In this document: positions 17,759 through 26,779 of the stretch, piece after piece
How positions within the stretch are numbered: position 1 is the stretch's first letter
How the letters are laid out: every line of letters starts with the position of its first letter
DNA from: Saprospiraceae bacterium
Lineage (GTDB): Bacteria > Bacteroidota > Bacteroidia > Chitinophagales > Saprospiraceae
Assembly (NCBI GenBank): GCA_027080725.1
Contig: JALWRC010000069.1
Coordinates: 1-55,219, forward strand
Length of the DNA stretch: 55,219 nucleotides
Direction: 5' to 3'
Program-made: the position numbers and the translations under genes
Notes under the pieces: generated by a model
What the model saw: only the letters and a program-made list of their open reading frames with translations
Databases searched by the model: none
Told to the model about the DNA's origin: nothing

Positions 17759-20473
17759 TTACTCTTTCACAAAACGGCGCACGATTAGTCGTGTATTCGT
17801 CTCGATTACGACCAAATAAATCCCCACAGGCCAGGTCTCCGTGCATACAGAATAAGATTTTCCTGTCATTTTTTCGCGCTTGAGGACCGGTACTCCGTCC
17901 GGTGTAAATACCTGTATCGAACGCAAGTCCTCTTCACTTGAAAGTAAAAAAGAACTCGATCCCGGATTGGGGAAGAGCTGAACATCCGCCTCTTCAGGTA
18001 AATCAGAAGTCGCAATGGACGACCTTTTGCGGATCATTAACCGGGGGTGATGAAAGGGATTGTAATCGTTGCCGGAAGCCAATTCAAAATACGCATCTTT
18101 ATCGACGTTGGGAACATCCATATTGAGGCGAAAATACACATAGTCCCCCCCGTGGGCTCCATTGGCATATTGGGCTTTGAGAAAATCCATTATTTTGCTG
18201 CCGTAAGCTGTATCGGTTACGATAATTGGCCCAAGGGTACCGCTTGGGATGTAGTCATCCACCAAGGGAATGGCTCCACCGGGATCCTCCCCAAAAGCTC
18301 CTTGCCAAAACCAATCTGAATCCATCTCACGCTTTCGTTTATATCCGAGCCCATACAGGTCAATATTGCCGTTGGGACGCCCTACTTTATCCGTTATCTC
18401 ACAGCGGATGGAGGCGACGGTAACGGTCTTAATAACGCTAAGGGGCGGCAATCTAAATGGCATGATGTAGACATAGTCCCTGTTGCCCACTCCCCCGATT
18501 CTTGCCCGCTGTTTGCCGATCCACTCCTGGGATTTGAAGTCCGTAATTTCGATATCAAAGGGATCTACCGAATATATCCCTACATCCTTTTCTTCATTCC
18601 ACGGCAATGTGGTTACCATAGCGGTTACAGGCTCAGAAAATTGCCCGGCGTAATCCTCAGCGACGATAGTAACCTTGTATTTCGTATCCGGCAAAAGACC
18701 ATACCGGTAGCAGTCTGAGATGCTGGGCTCCACCAGCAATTCCTCATCATCCAACCATACATGAAAGAATTTGAGCATGATATTGAGCTTGGGGTAATGC
18801 CAGGAAACCCGAACCGATGTCGAGGTTATATGATCAAACGTTATCTTTTCAATCTTGACCGGTGGATATTTATACTTGGCGACCCCTTCCACTCCGAAAC
18901 ACCCCAAATCCACTTGCCCCCGCTTCCTAACCCCTCCTGTCAAATCATCGGCCGGAGCATCCTCAAGCAAGCCGGTCCCGATTGCCTTTGAACCGGCAGA
19001 GGGGCGAAAGTCCCACTTTTTGTAATTGCGATACACCTTTTCATACTGGGTAGTAATCCGGTTGTGATCGATGGTACCGGGATGATCCTCTTGAATACTT
19101 TGGGACATGATATTGTTGCGGGTGAGGTTGCCCTTGCTAAGTTCCTTTTGCTTGGTTTTGTTGATCCTAATCCAAGGATAATGAGTCGGGTTGTACAGTT
19201 GGAATGGATTTTTGACGACGGTATTATTGACGATTTTACAATAATTGGCACCATACAACGCTATTCCGTGGGCGTGATGGATAACGACCAAATTGTTTTC
19301 CACCACCCAATCTTCCGCAAAACCATCAAAATCCACAATACCTTGCATGATTTGTGTCTGTAGAGGCAATGCCCTATAGCTGATGTCAGTAATCTGATTC
19401 CCGCGGATTTGGATGCCTCGCACCGGCCGCCCGGTGGTCCAACTTTGGAAACCGTCATCGTGATTGCCATTGGGTTCGTTATAGTCAAACACGGTTGCGT
19501 TTTTGACTTGGTTGAACAAAAACTTGTCCCCGTCACCAAGACCCCGCATCGCATCTCCACTAAATTGGTCGATGATATTATAGGCGAAGGTGTTGGCCGG
19601 GCTAAGGAGCTGAACCGGAAAATCGGTATTCAGTATGAAATTGTTGACAAAAGAGCAATCCTCTCCCGAGCAGGTTATCCCATTGCCCGCGTTGTCATAC
19701 CAGTGCTGATTGGTCGGCCAATCGGAGATATTTCTGGTCCCATATATAAAACAGTTGGTTATTGTGATATAATCCGATGCACCGCTTACATAAATATAAT
19801 CTTCCTTAACAAAAGCACCCGCTATGGTGGGAGAAACCTGTAGTCCGGAAACATACCATTCTGAGGCAAAATTAAAACGCATGCTCTCCGCCATGGGCAT
19901 TTCTCCGGCAGCAGCCAATACAAACACCGTACTGTCATTCTGACGATTCAGGCGGATTTTGCCGTGATTACCGGACATGAGCATCAGAAAGCTACCGGGT
20001 TCAATGGTAGGCTTAGACTCCAAGTAAGCTTCCAGTCCCGGTAACGGATGGTCCGTATCTCCGGAGTTACCCAATTTGCCATTGACCGGGTCCAAATAAA
20101 GCACTTTGGCCTCGTCCGGCATGGGCAGGACATACAACTTGATTTTTTGTATCGCCTCTCCCGCTTCGCTTGTTACCTTTACGGTGAGCAAGTGAAACCC
20201 TACATCCTTATCCCCCGGGGTTACTGTAATCCGTGCATATCCCCTGCCCATATCCACCAATTTTACATATTTAGGAGTATCATCCATTGAGAACTCGATT
20301 TGCCCTTCGTTGTACAGCGTCGAGCAAAAAATCTGTATTCGGGCGCCTACATATACTTCCTGAGGTCCGATGGTATTCATGATGATGGCCTGCGGTGCCT
20401 GCTGCCCTTTGGACGGAAGGCCCGCTATCATAAGCCAAATGAAGGCAATAATGCTATATTTATGGATGATCAT
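17759..20473 (-). CDS. T9SS-sorted right-handed beta-helix protein with NHDD motif, candidate polysaccharide lyase
   Basis: This 904-residue secreted protein has a signal peptide, an Ig/cadherin-like domain (about 30-115), a right-handed parallel beta-helix (about 120-530) and a fibronectin type III-like domain (about 540-630). A further beta-sandwich and a C-terminal Por sorting domain (LFPNPGSSSF to RRFVKE) follow. The helix contains FSGDAMRGLGDGDKFLFN, NGNHDDGFQSW and FDGFAEDWVVENN. These are shared with the 458-residue lipoprotein at 37356-38729, so the two are paralogues. The charged NHDD turn is a plausible active or calcium site. The beta-helix fold and the kdu genes suggest an uronate lyase, but the PL6 pattern was not recognised and no family is asserted. 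The LacI operator at 20542 overlaps its promoter. Confidence 0.75.
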   Translation of the reverse strand: MIIHKYSIIAFIWLMIAGLPSKGQQAPQAIIMNTIGPQEVYVGARIQIFCSTLYNEGQIEFSMDDTPKYVKLVDMGRGYARITVTPGDKDVGFHLLTVKVTSEAGEAIQKIKLYVLPMPDEAKVLYLDPVNGKLGNSGDTDHPLPGLEAYLESKPTIEPGSFLMLMSGNHGKIRLNRQNDSTVFVLAAAGEMPMAESMRFNFASEWYVSGLQVSPTIAGAFVKEDYIYVSGASDYITITNCFIYGTRNISDWPTNQHWYDNAGNGITCSGEDCSFVNNFILNTDFPVQLLSPANTFAYNIIDQFSGDAMRGLGDGDKFLFNQVKNATVFDYNEPNGNHDDGFQSWTTGRPVRGIQIRGNQITDISYRALPLQTQIMQGIVDFDGFAEDWVVENNLVVIHHAHGIALYGANYCKIVNNTVVKNPFQLYNPTHYPWIRINKTKQKELSKGNLTRNNIMSQSIQEDHPGTIDHNRITTQYEKVYRNYKKWDFRPSAGSKAIGTGLLEDAPADDLTGGVRKRGQVDLGCFGVEGVAKYKYPPVKIEKITFDHITSTSVRVSWHYPKLNIMLKFFHVWLDDEELLVEPSISDCYRYGLLPDTKYKVTIVAEDYAGQFSEPVTAMVTTLPWNEEKDVGIYSVDPFDIEITDFKSQEWIGKQRARIGGVGNRDYVYIMPFRLPPLSVIKTVTVASIRCEITDKVGRPNGNIDLYGLGYKRKREMDSDWFWQGAFGEDPGGAIPLVDDYIPSGTLGPIIVTDTAYGSKIMDFLKAQYANGAHGGDYVYFRLNMDVPNVDKDAYFELASGNDYNPFHHPRLMIRKRSSIATSDLPEEADVQLFPNPGSSSFLLSSEEDLRSIQVFTPDGVPVLKREKMTGKSYSVCTETWPVGIYLVVIETNTRLIVRRFVKE

Positions 20474-20533
20474 ACAATTCTATTTAAGTAACAATTCTAT
20501 TTGCCGACAGGAGCTCCTTCCCCTCTCACCGCA

Positions 20534-20581
20534 CAAATTTACGCAAACGTTTGCATATATTAAAATCAGGATGTAGTTTTG
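20534..20581. promoter_or_regulatory. Divergent promoter with LacI-type operator
   Basis: The palindrome CGCAAACGTTTGCA is at 20542-20555. On the minus strand it directly abuts TAAATTTG (20534-20541), the -7 element of the 904-residue beta-helix gene. On the plus strand, TAGTTTTG (20574-20581) lies 18 bases away, serving the TonB receptor gene at 20738. One bound regulator could block both promoters. Confidence 0.8.
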
Positions 20582-20615
20582 CGTGGTAAATGAGTGCGAT
20601 AAGAGTTCAAAGATA

Positions 20616-20628
20616 ACCATTTCATACC
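20616..20628 (-). repeat. Dispersed 13-bp word, exact copy 3
   Basis: ACCATTTCATACC lies in the inferred untranslated leader of the TonB receptor gene at 20738. Confidence 0.7.
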
Positions 20629-20737
20629 ATATGATACCATGTTTAGACGCCCCCGGCATGGCGACCAATAAGCTACAACAGCCACTCATTCTTAAATTTA
20701 TCAATACGGTGAGCTCTGAGGGAATCTATAGAAGAGC

Positions 20738-23626
20738 ATGCCAAAAATAAATAAGATGTACGACAAGATACTTATAATCATTTTATTCTTCTTTCCCTTC
20801 CTTCTGGGAGCACAAACCAAAGTCATACTGGGGGTCGTTCGCGACGCGCAAACGAAGGATCCGCTCATCGGTGCTGCGGTGCTTATCGAGGGAACCAATT
20901 CAGGTGCCGTAACGGATTTAAAAGGCAAATACCGGATCGCGTCTATCCCATCGGGGGAGCAGCATATCGTCGTTCAGTATTTGGGGTATGAAAAGTTGAC
21001 CAAGGTTGTTTCTCCAGATGGCCCAAAGAAATTGCAACTTGATTTTGACCTGGAGCTGATTTCCATCCAGGGTGCAGAAGTGACGGTAACAGCACAAGCC
21101 CTCGGTCAGATGTCCGCCATCAACAAACAGCTCTCCTCCAACACGATTACGAACATCGTCTCCGCAAAGAAAATTCAAGAGGTCCCGGATGCCAACGCAG
21201 CGGAATCCCTTGGAAGGCTCCCCGGAATATCCATATTGCGCAGTGGTGGAGAAGGGAGTAAAATTGTCATTCGGGGGCTGGACCCGAAATTCAATAAAGT
21301 CAGTGTCGAAGGTGTAAAAATGGCGTCCTCCGGGAGCAAAGACCGGAGTACCGACCTGAGCATGGTGTCCCCCTACATGCTTGAGGCCATCGAGGTATCC
21401 AAGGCGGCAATGCCCGACAAAGAGGCCGATGTGATAGGTGGTAGCGTTAACTTTGTGCTACGTGAAGCGCCGGAAGACCCCAAGTTGGATGCGTTGCTAC
21501 AGGGAGGATATGCCCCTTTGAAAAATCGAGCTAACAGCTACAAATTCGTACTCGGCGGCAGCCGTCGCTTTTGGGACAACCGCCTTGGAGCATTCGCCCA
21601 GATTGACCTCGAAGACCGGGACAGGAGTTCCTTTGAGATGCTCACGCAATACACCAATTTTCAACATCCCCAGAACGTAGAGGATATCGATGTCTCCATC
21701 AACCAATTATTGCTTCAAGATATCGATCGCAAAGTAAAGCGAAGAGGTGGCGCCCTTGTATTGGACTACAAGTTGCCTAATGGAGTCATAAAACTAAGCA
21801 ACTTCTTTAGCTCCATCGGCACCAACCAAATCATCCGGTATGAGACCATGCGCCCCAACTTCGGAGACCACTTCTACAGCTTGAGGCTCGCTGACAATCA
21901 ACTCCGCGTATTGACCTGCGCATTGAAAGTGGAGCAGACCTTCGGGGCGTTAAAGGTAGATGCAGCCGCATCTTATTCCGCAACAGATAATACCTTACCA
22001 AGGGGTATCATATTTACCGCCAATGAAAGCAACGCTTTTGAGCCCGGATTAGAGCCGACGCAGCCCCCGTATAAGGTTGTCGAAGCCGCTCGTTACAACG
22101 TAGCGGAAGCTACTGTTTTTGAGATTTCCAAAGACAGTTTCTTCACCAAGGAAGGAGAAGGGGCATTGGCCTTAAATCTGGAATACATTTTCCGTCCTTC
22201 GAGTAGTGTCAATGTCCGACTAAAGTCCGGTGTCAAGGCGAAGGAACTTAAAAAACAATTCGACAAATCCTACAGTCGAATTCCAATCGCCTGGGCAGGA
22301 CATAGTGCTAAAGTAAAGAAAAAAATATTGGAAACGTACCCTTGGATGGGACAGTATTTTTCTCCAGATCAAGGATCCCTACCTTATTTTCTATTTAGAG
22401 ACAGCACTTATAATGGTGGAGTCTTTCCGGACGACCGCTACAGGGTACAATACACTCCGGATATTGATTTGGCTCGGGGCGTCACAGATCTTGCGGATGG
22501 ACTGTACTTCAAAGATTATCCCAATTCTATCAAAGATGATTATCATGGTTCAGAGAAATACCGCGCCGCCTATTTGCTCTCTGAAATCAACATAGGAAAG
22601 CAATGGAAATTTATCCCCGGTGTCCGGTACGAGCACAACGCGACGAGCTACACGGCCAACCGGGGCAACAGCTCTGTATTCTTATGGAATGAAGGCTACC
22701 AATATCACGATACGACGATCGCCCGGTCAAATGGTTATTGGCTTCCTATGTTCCATCTTAAATACAAACCCTTCAAATGGTTTGATGTCCGGCTCGCCTA
22801 TACAAAGACGCTCAGCCGTCCAAGTTTTAACCGCATCATTCCAAAATGGGACATCCAAAGCTTTTCAGTATCGTGGAGCAATCCCAACCTTACCCCTTCC
22901 CTTTCGACCAATTATGACGCATATCTCTCCTTCTATACCAACAAATTGGGATTATTGACGATTGGAGGATTCCATAAAAATATTGAGCATCTCATATTCG
23001 ATCCGGGCAGTTCCGTCATCTTAGACCCGCAGGAATACAGCCTACCGGACAATGTCAAAGGCCGTCCCATCAACCAATATGTCAACGACAAATATCCGGC
23101 AAAGTTAACCGGTATTGAAGTAGAATGGCAAACGAGGTTTTGGTATTTGGACAATTTCCTTAACGGAGCCATTCTCAACATCAATTACACACACACCGTT
23201 TCGGATGTGCGTTACCCAAGGGTGGAAGTTCGAAAAAAGTTCATCCAGGAACCGCCCTACCAAATCACCGAAAATGTAGATACCTTCTACAATGACCGGC
23301 TAATCTTTCAGCCTGCCAATATTTTAAATGTCACCTTGGGATATGATTACAAAGGCCTCTCCTCGCGATTGTCGCTTTTGTATCAGGATGATATATTTGC
23401 GCGAACCCACTTCTTCAGAAAGCTGAGAGGGGTGTCCACGAAATACTTGAGATTGGACTTCAGCTTGCGACAAAAATTACCTTGGAAGGGCTTCGAGTTG
23501 CTCCTTAATATAGCTAATCTCAACTCCGCCATCGAAAAGGACATAGTAGTAGGCACAGGAGCTCCCATGCGATTACAATATTATGGGGCAACCTATGACC
23601 TTGGATTGCGTTATAGATTAAAGTAA
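20738..23626 (+). CDS. TonB-dependent receptor, SusD-less type (module 1)
   Basis: This 962-residue outer-membrane importer has a signal peptide (IIILFFFPFLLGAQ), a carboxypeptidase-like domain (VILGVVRDAQTKDPLIGAAV), a plug with VPDANAAESLGRLPGISILR and GEGSKIVIRGL, and a barrel ending in GLRYRLK. It is clearly homologous to the receptor at 32204-35140 along its length. The next gene, 44 bases downstream, encodes a beta-helix protein and not a SusD lipoprotein, so this is not a SusCD pair. The inferred leader is about 150 bases. Met7 (MYDKILIII) is an alternative start. Confidence 0.9.
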   Translation: MPKINKMYDKILIIILFFFPFLLGAQTKVILGVVRDAQTKDPLIGAAVLIEGTNSGAVTDLKGKYRIASIPSGEQHIVVQYLGYEKLTKVVSPDGPKKLQLDFDLELISIQGAEVTVTAQALGQMSAINKQLSSNTITNIVSAKKIQEVPDANAAESLGRLPGISILRSGGEGSKIVIRGLDPKFNKVSVEGVKMASSGSKDRSTDLSMVSPYMLEAIEVSKAAMPDKEADVIGGSVNFVLREAPEDPKLDALLQGGYAPLKNRANSYKFVLGGSRRFWDNRLGAFAQIDLEDRDRSSFEMLTQYTNFQHPQNVEDIDVSINQLLLQDIDRKVKRRGGALVLDYKLPNGVIKLSNFFSSIGTNQIIRYETMRPNFGDHFYSLRLADNQLRVLTCALKVEQTFGALKVDAAASYSATDNTLPRGIIFTANESNAFEPGLEPTQPPYKVVEAARYNVAEATVFEISKDSFFTKEGEGALALNLEYIFRPSSSVNVRLKSGVKAKELKKQFDKSYSRIPIAWAGHSAKVKKKILETYPWMGQYFSPDQGSLPYFLFRDSTYNGGVFPDDRYRVQYTPDIDLARGVTDLADGLYFKDYPNSIKDDYHGSEKYRAAYLLSEINIGKQWKFIPGVRYEHNATSYTANRGNSSVFLWNEGYQYHDTTIARSNGYWLPMFHLKYKPFKWFDVRLAYTKTLSRPSFNRIIPKWDIQSFSVSWSNPNLTPSLSTNYDAYLSFYTNKLGLLTIGGFHKNIEHLIFDPGSSVILDPQEYSLPDNVKGRPINQYVNDKYPAKLTGIEVEWQTRFWYLDNFLNGAILNINYTHTVSDVRYPRVEVRKKFIQEPPYQITENVDTFYNDRLIFQPANILNVTLGYDYKGLSSRLSLLYQDDIFARTHFFRKLRGVSTKYLRLDFSLRQKLPWKGFELLLNIANLNSAIEKDIVVGTGAPMRLQYYGATYDLGLRYRLK

Positions 23627-23670
23627 TATCCATCTTGAAAACAAACAATTAAAACACAAAATTATATATC

Positions 23671-25317
23671 ATGAAAAGAATTGTTACATTTTTATCATTA
23701 TCTGGACTACTCTTTTGGTCTGTTTCTCTTTTAGGCCAAGCGGACACCGTAGTGGTGCCCGCCACACTAAATGGCAGTCCGCTCGGTGCAATCAACCATT
23801 TCATACTAGGAGACACCACACCTACCGGGGAGCGCAAAAATCCGGACCGGGTTTATAAGCTTTTGCATGACAAGATCTACTTTATGGATGGAGAGTTTAG
23901 GGCCAATTTTGACTTAAAGTTGATCGCAGACCCATGGGACGAAAACTCTAAACCACCCATCGTAGCCTCCACCACGGGAGCCAATGGTAAAGTGATGGAC
24001 ATTCAGTTTATCTTATTAGGGGATGCCATCATCAAGAATATCATTTTCCAGTTGACACCGCCGGAAGAGACCATCGGATCCACTGCGGCATTTTGGCTCA
24101 GCAAAGAAGGGGGCAATTATGAATTTGACCGGATCATGGTCGAATGGTCGGTATGGGTCGGGATAACTACTGTCGTCCCCATCAATAAGGTCACGATCAA
24201 GAATTGTATTTTCCGCAATCAGCAGCACCCGACCAATATTTGGAACGGAAGAGGGATGAACTTCTACCAACGCAATCCGGCGGACACCGTCTTGATGTAC
24301 AACAATACCTTTTTCAATATGAATTCCTTTGCCTTTGCTGCGGATATCAGCAGTTTTCCGCCTAAATATTTCTTGTTTGACCACAATACATTGGTCAATA
24401 CTATGAAATTTCCGATTCATTCGTTTTGGCTCCCCAATGCAGTGGTGTCCAACAATATATTCTACAATACCCATAGCTATGGAGAAAATAAGAAGGATCG
24501 GGAAGGGCAAGATCCGGACGAGTTGCAATACGGAATCATCAACATCTCCAAGATGTCCAAAAAGACAGTCAAGTATTTGGGTGGTTTGACAGAATCCGAA
24601 CGCAGATATATCGTCAAAAATAATGATGTTTTCTATTCAGATGCTATAAAAAACTATTGGAAAGCCAACAAGTTGCCGGCCAATGTCTTTATGAATTCGA
24701 GGACGAAGGGGATGTTTGAGGATAAGGCCACCTATCCGTTTTTACAAAAGGAATTCCCTCTCGACAAAGATCCGGGTTTTGTCAATGCAGGCAATGCCAT
24801 TCCGGATATGGTGAGATGGATGAACAAGAGGCGGAGAAACCAAAGCAATACCTTGTGGGGATGGGACCCGGACGGAAGTCGTTTCCAAGTGGGATGGCCC
24901 CTACCTGAGGATTTGTCTTACACCAATGAGGAAGTCAAAAAGGCAGCTGAAGGTGGTTTTCCTCTTGGAGACTTAAACTGGTGGGACCCTTCCGTCAAGG
25001 AAGAATGGGAAAAATGGAAAATCAATGCGGTCCAATCCGTGGCAAAAGGAAGCAGTACTATCAAGTTGCACCCCAACCGGCCCAATCCATTTGTCGAGGA
25101 AACGCTCATCAGCTATGAGCTCCCGACTTCCGGAGCTGTCCAAATAGACCTTTTAGACTTGGAGGGGCACCTCGTCACTCCAATTCTAAAAAGCAAGCAA
25201 GAAGCAGGAGCGCACCGGATTATCTGGCGCAAGGGCAACCAAAAGCCGGGCGTCTATCTCTATCGCATTAAGATGGGCGGTAAGCAAGCCTCTGCCAAAT
25301 TGATCATCGCAAAGTAA
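23671..25317 (+). CDS. T9SS-sorted beta-helix protein (module 1 partner of the TonB receptor)
   Basis: This 548-residue secreted protein has a signal peptide, a beta-helix of Asn-rich turns (VTIKNCIFRNQ, VLMYNNTFFN, AVVSNNIFYNTHSYG) and a C-terminal Por sorting domain (LHPNRPNPF to KLIIAK). It is homologous to the 556-residue protein at 30339-32009. Shared landmarks are RKNPDRVYKL near residue 50, the FYNTHSYGENKK block, MNSRTKGMFEDKATYP, and the WPLPEDLSYTNEEV and GDLNWW run before the sorting domain. I do not recognise a named family. Its fold fits a lyase, an epimerase or a surface glycan-binding protein. It is cotranscribed with the receptor. A one-mismatch 13-bp word lies at 23795-23807. 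Confidence 0.75.
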   Translation: MKRIVTFLSLSGLLFWSVSLLGQADTVVVPATLNGSPLGAINHFILGDTTPTGERKNPDRVYKLLHDKIYFMDGEFRANFDLKLIADPWDENSKPPIVASTTGANGKVMDIQFILLGDAIIKNIIFQLTPPEETIGSTAAFWLSKEGGNYEFDRIMVEWSVWVGITTVVPINKVTIKNCIFRNQQHPTNIWNGRGMNFYQRNPADTVLMYNNTFFNMNSFAFAADISSFPPKYFLFDHNTLVNTMKFPIHSFWLPNAVVSNNIFYNTHSYGENKKDREGQDPDELQYGIINISKMSKKTVKYLGGLTESERRYIVKNNDVFYSDAIKNYWKANKLPANVFMNSRTKGMFEDKATYPFLQKEFPLDKDPGFVNAGNAIPDMVRWMNKRRRNQSNTLWGWDPDGSRFQVGWPLPEDLSYTNEEVKKAAEGGFPLGDLNWWDPSVKEEWEKWKINAVQSVAKGSSTIKLHPNRPNPFVEETLISYELPTSGAVQIDLLDLEGHLVTPILKSKQEAGAHRIIWRKGNQKPGVYLYRIKMGGKQASAKLIIAK

Positions 25318-25361
25318 TGACCAGGTTGAACAAAATCCGGGGTGTTGTCGGAGTTGCATCG

Positions 25362-26231
25362 TCACTTCATAATACCCCAATTTTTTAACCATGTCTCCAA
25401 CAATACCGTCCATTCGCTCAAGGTAGGATCTTCCTTTGCAAGCCCGACACCATGTGGGCCGTGTTGGAAGATATGTAGCTCCGCCGGAATCCCCATTTTC
25501 CGGAGAGCCAAATAGTACAAAACACTATTTTCTACGTCAACAGACTTATCATCGCTGGTATGAAATATAAATGTTGGTGGGGTAATGGGTTTCACCTGAT
25601 GTTCCAATGACATGTCTTCAACGGCTTTGGGGTCCGGAGTCGGTCCCAGGAGAAAGCGCCTGGAGCCCCAATGGGTATGCGGTCCATTCATGATGATAAC
25701 CGGGTAGGCCAGCACGGCAAAGTTGGGTAAGCAACTCACCCTTTCGACTTGGTCTGTGGCATTGGCCTCGCCCGCATCAAAGTGCGTGCTTACAGCGGCT
25801 GCCAAATGCCCCCCTGCAGAAAACCCCATCACACCAATCATATCCGGGTTGACGCCAAGTTCAGTAGCATGAAATCGTACATATCGCACCGCCCGTTGAA
25901 GGTCGTGCAGCATATCGGGATGCCGTGCGCCCGATCCATCAAATTTCCCCAAGCGGTACTTTAACACAAAGGCATGTGTCCCTCTCTTTGCATACCACTC
26001 AGCTACCTCCCTACCCTCCTTCCTCATCGAGCGCATCACATAGCCACCACCGGGACATATGATTACGGCCGCTTTGGTATCAAGGCCTCCAGTTGGTGTA
26101 TAGTGTATAATTTCTACCGAATCAGTAACCGGATTGCCTTTGGGATAGATGGGAATGGCTGGATGGTTCTGCCCCAAAAGCGTAAAAGACAAAACCGAGA
26201 AAAGAAGAGTAATTGAAATCCGATACTTCAT
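25362..26231 (-). CDS. Secreted alpha/beta-hydrolase, acetyl-xylan-esterase-like
   Basis: This 289-residue hydrolase has a signal peptide (ITLLFSVLSFTLLGQ). The oxyanion motif CPGGGYVMRS is followed by the nucleophile elbow GFSAGGH, then TSDDKSVDVENS (Asp) and HGPHGVGL (His). This arrangement is that of BD-FAE/Aes-type esterases, often linked to deacetylation of plant or algal polysaccharides. It converges on the 548-residue beta-helix gene with 44 bases between them. With the SASA esterase at 3166 it points to an acetylated substrate. Confidence 0.8.
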   Translation of the reverse strand: MKYRISITLLFSVLSFTLLGQNHPAIPIYPKGNPVTDSVEIIHYTPTGGLDTKAAVIICPGGGYVMRSMRKEGREVAEWYAKRGTHAFVLKYRLGKFDGSGARHPDMLHDLQRAVRYVRFHATELGVNPDMIGVMGFSAGGHLAAAVSTHFDAGEANATDQVERVSCLPNFAVLAYPVIIMNGPHTHWGSRRFLLGPTPDPKAVEDMSLEHQVKPITPPTFIFHTSDDKSVDVENSVLYYLALRKMGIPAELHIFQHGPHGVGLAKEDPTLSEWTVLLETWLKNWGIMK

Positions 26232-26703
26232 GTTCCTATTTTAAATGTTTTGTTAGGATCAAACAAAATCTTAATCCAACTCCAAAAGAATTGCAACGAA
26301 AGAAGCTCCCGGGTTTGCTTTCAAAAATCTCACTGACGATGCTGTTGTAGAAAGATAGCTTTACGGGTTGCGTCTAAGTTTTACAAGTCCAAATTTAGGA
26401 AGAATTCTCAAATAATGTCTGAGCATGACATCGTGTGTGTGTATGACAAAATGCACAGTTGAGCCCGATTTATATTTTTAGCTATTGCGAAAAACATGGC
26501 AGGTGAGGTAATGTGACTTAAGCCATTATACAGCAGTATTCTCCATCCGTCGAAGCGGACAGGAAAAGCAAAATCGTAATTCAAAGATTAGTGAGAAAGG
26601 AGGGTAGTAGAACTACTCACGTGAGGTAAAAATATCAAAAGACATTGCCGTCAATTTCAACTGACAGAAAAAGGAGTAATTTGAGCGGCTTTAGCCTCAC
26701 TAA
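26232..26703. other. Intergenic region without recognised features
   Basis: About 470 bases with no convincing open frame, operator or 13-bp word. Only the IS-end-like sequence and terminator to its right are recognisable. Confidence 0.6.
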
Positions 26704-26728
26704 GATACTGCCCCAAAAAGGGTGTAAA
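26704..26728. repeat. Solo IS-end-like sequence
   Basis: This stretch matches the probable IS end at 102-126 in reverse orientation, with 23 of 25 identical. No transposase or second end accompanies it. Its inner side runs straight into the terminator T-tract of the neighbouring gene. It is probably a relic. Confidence 0.45.
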
Positions 26729-26732
26729 AAAA

Positions 26733-26763
26733 TGAGGGCACCGGTCAAGGCCCGGCACCCTCA
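26733..26763 (-). terminator. Intrinsic terminator of the four-repeat protein gene
   Basis: A 12-bp stem (26733-26744 with 26752-26763) forms fully on the minus-strand RNA with two G-U pairs, then runs into seven T. On the plus strand the same positions are mismatches, so it is directional. It lies 16 bases after the stop. Confidence 0.8.
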
Positions 26764-26779
26764 CTCTCAAATTATTAAA

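Noticed and set aside
17759-20473. Assignment of the NHDD beta-helix protein to PL6
   Set aside because: The fold fits, but the PL6 catalytic Lys/Arg pattern could not be recognised, so only a general lyase-like call is kept.
20738-25317. A SusC/SusD pair
   Set aside because: The gene after the receptor encodes a beta-helix protein with a T9SS signal and has no SusD-like helical repeats or lipobox.
26704-26763. A complete insertion sequence at this site
   Set aside because: Only one end-like sequence is present, with no transposase or partner end nearby.
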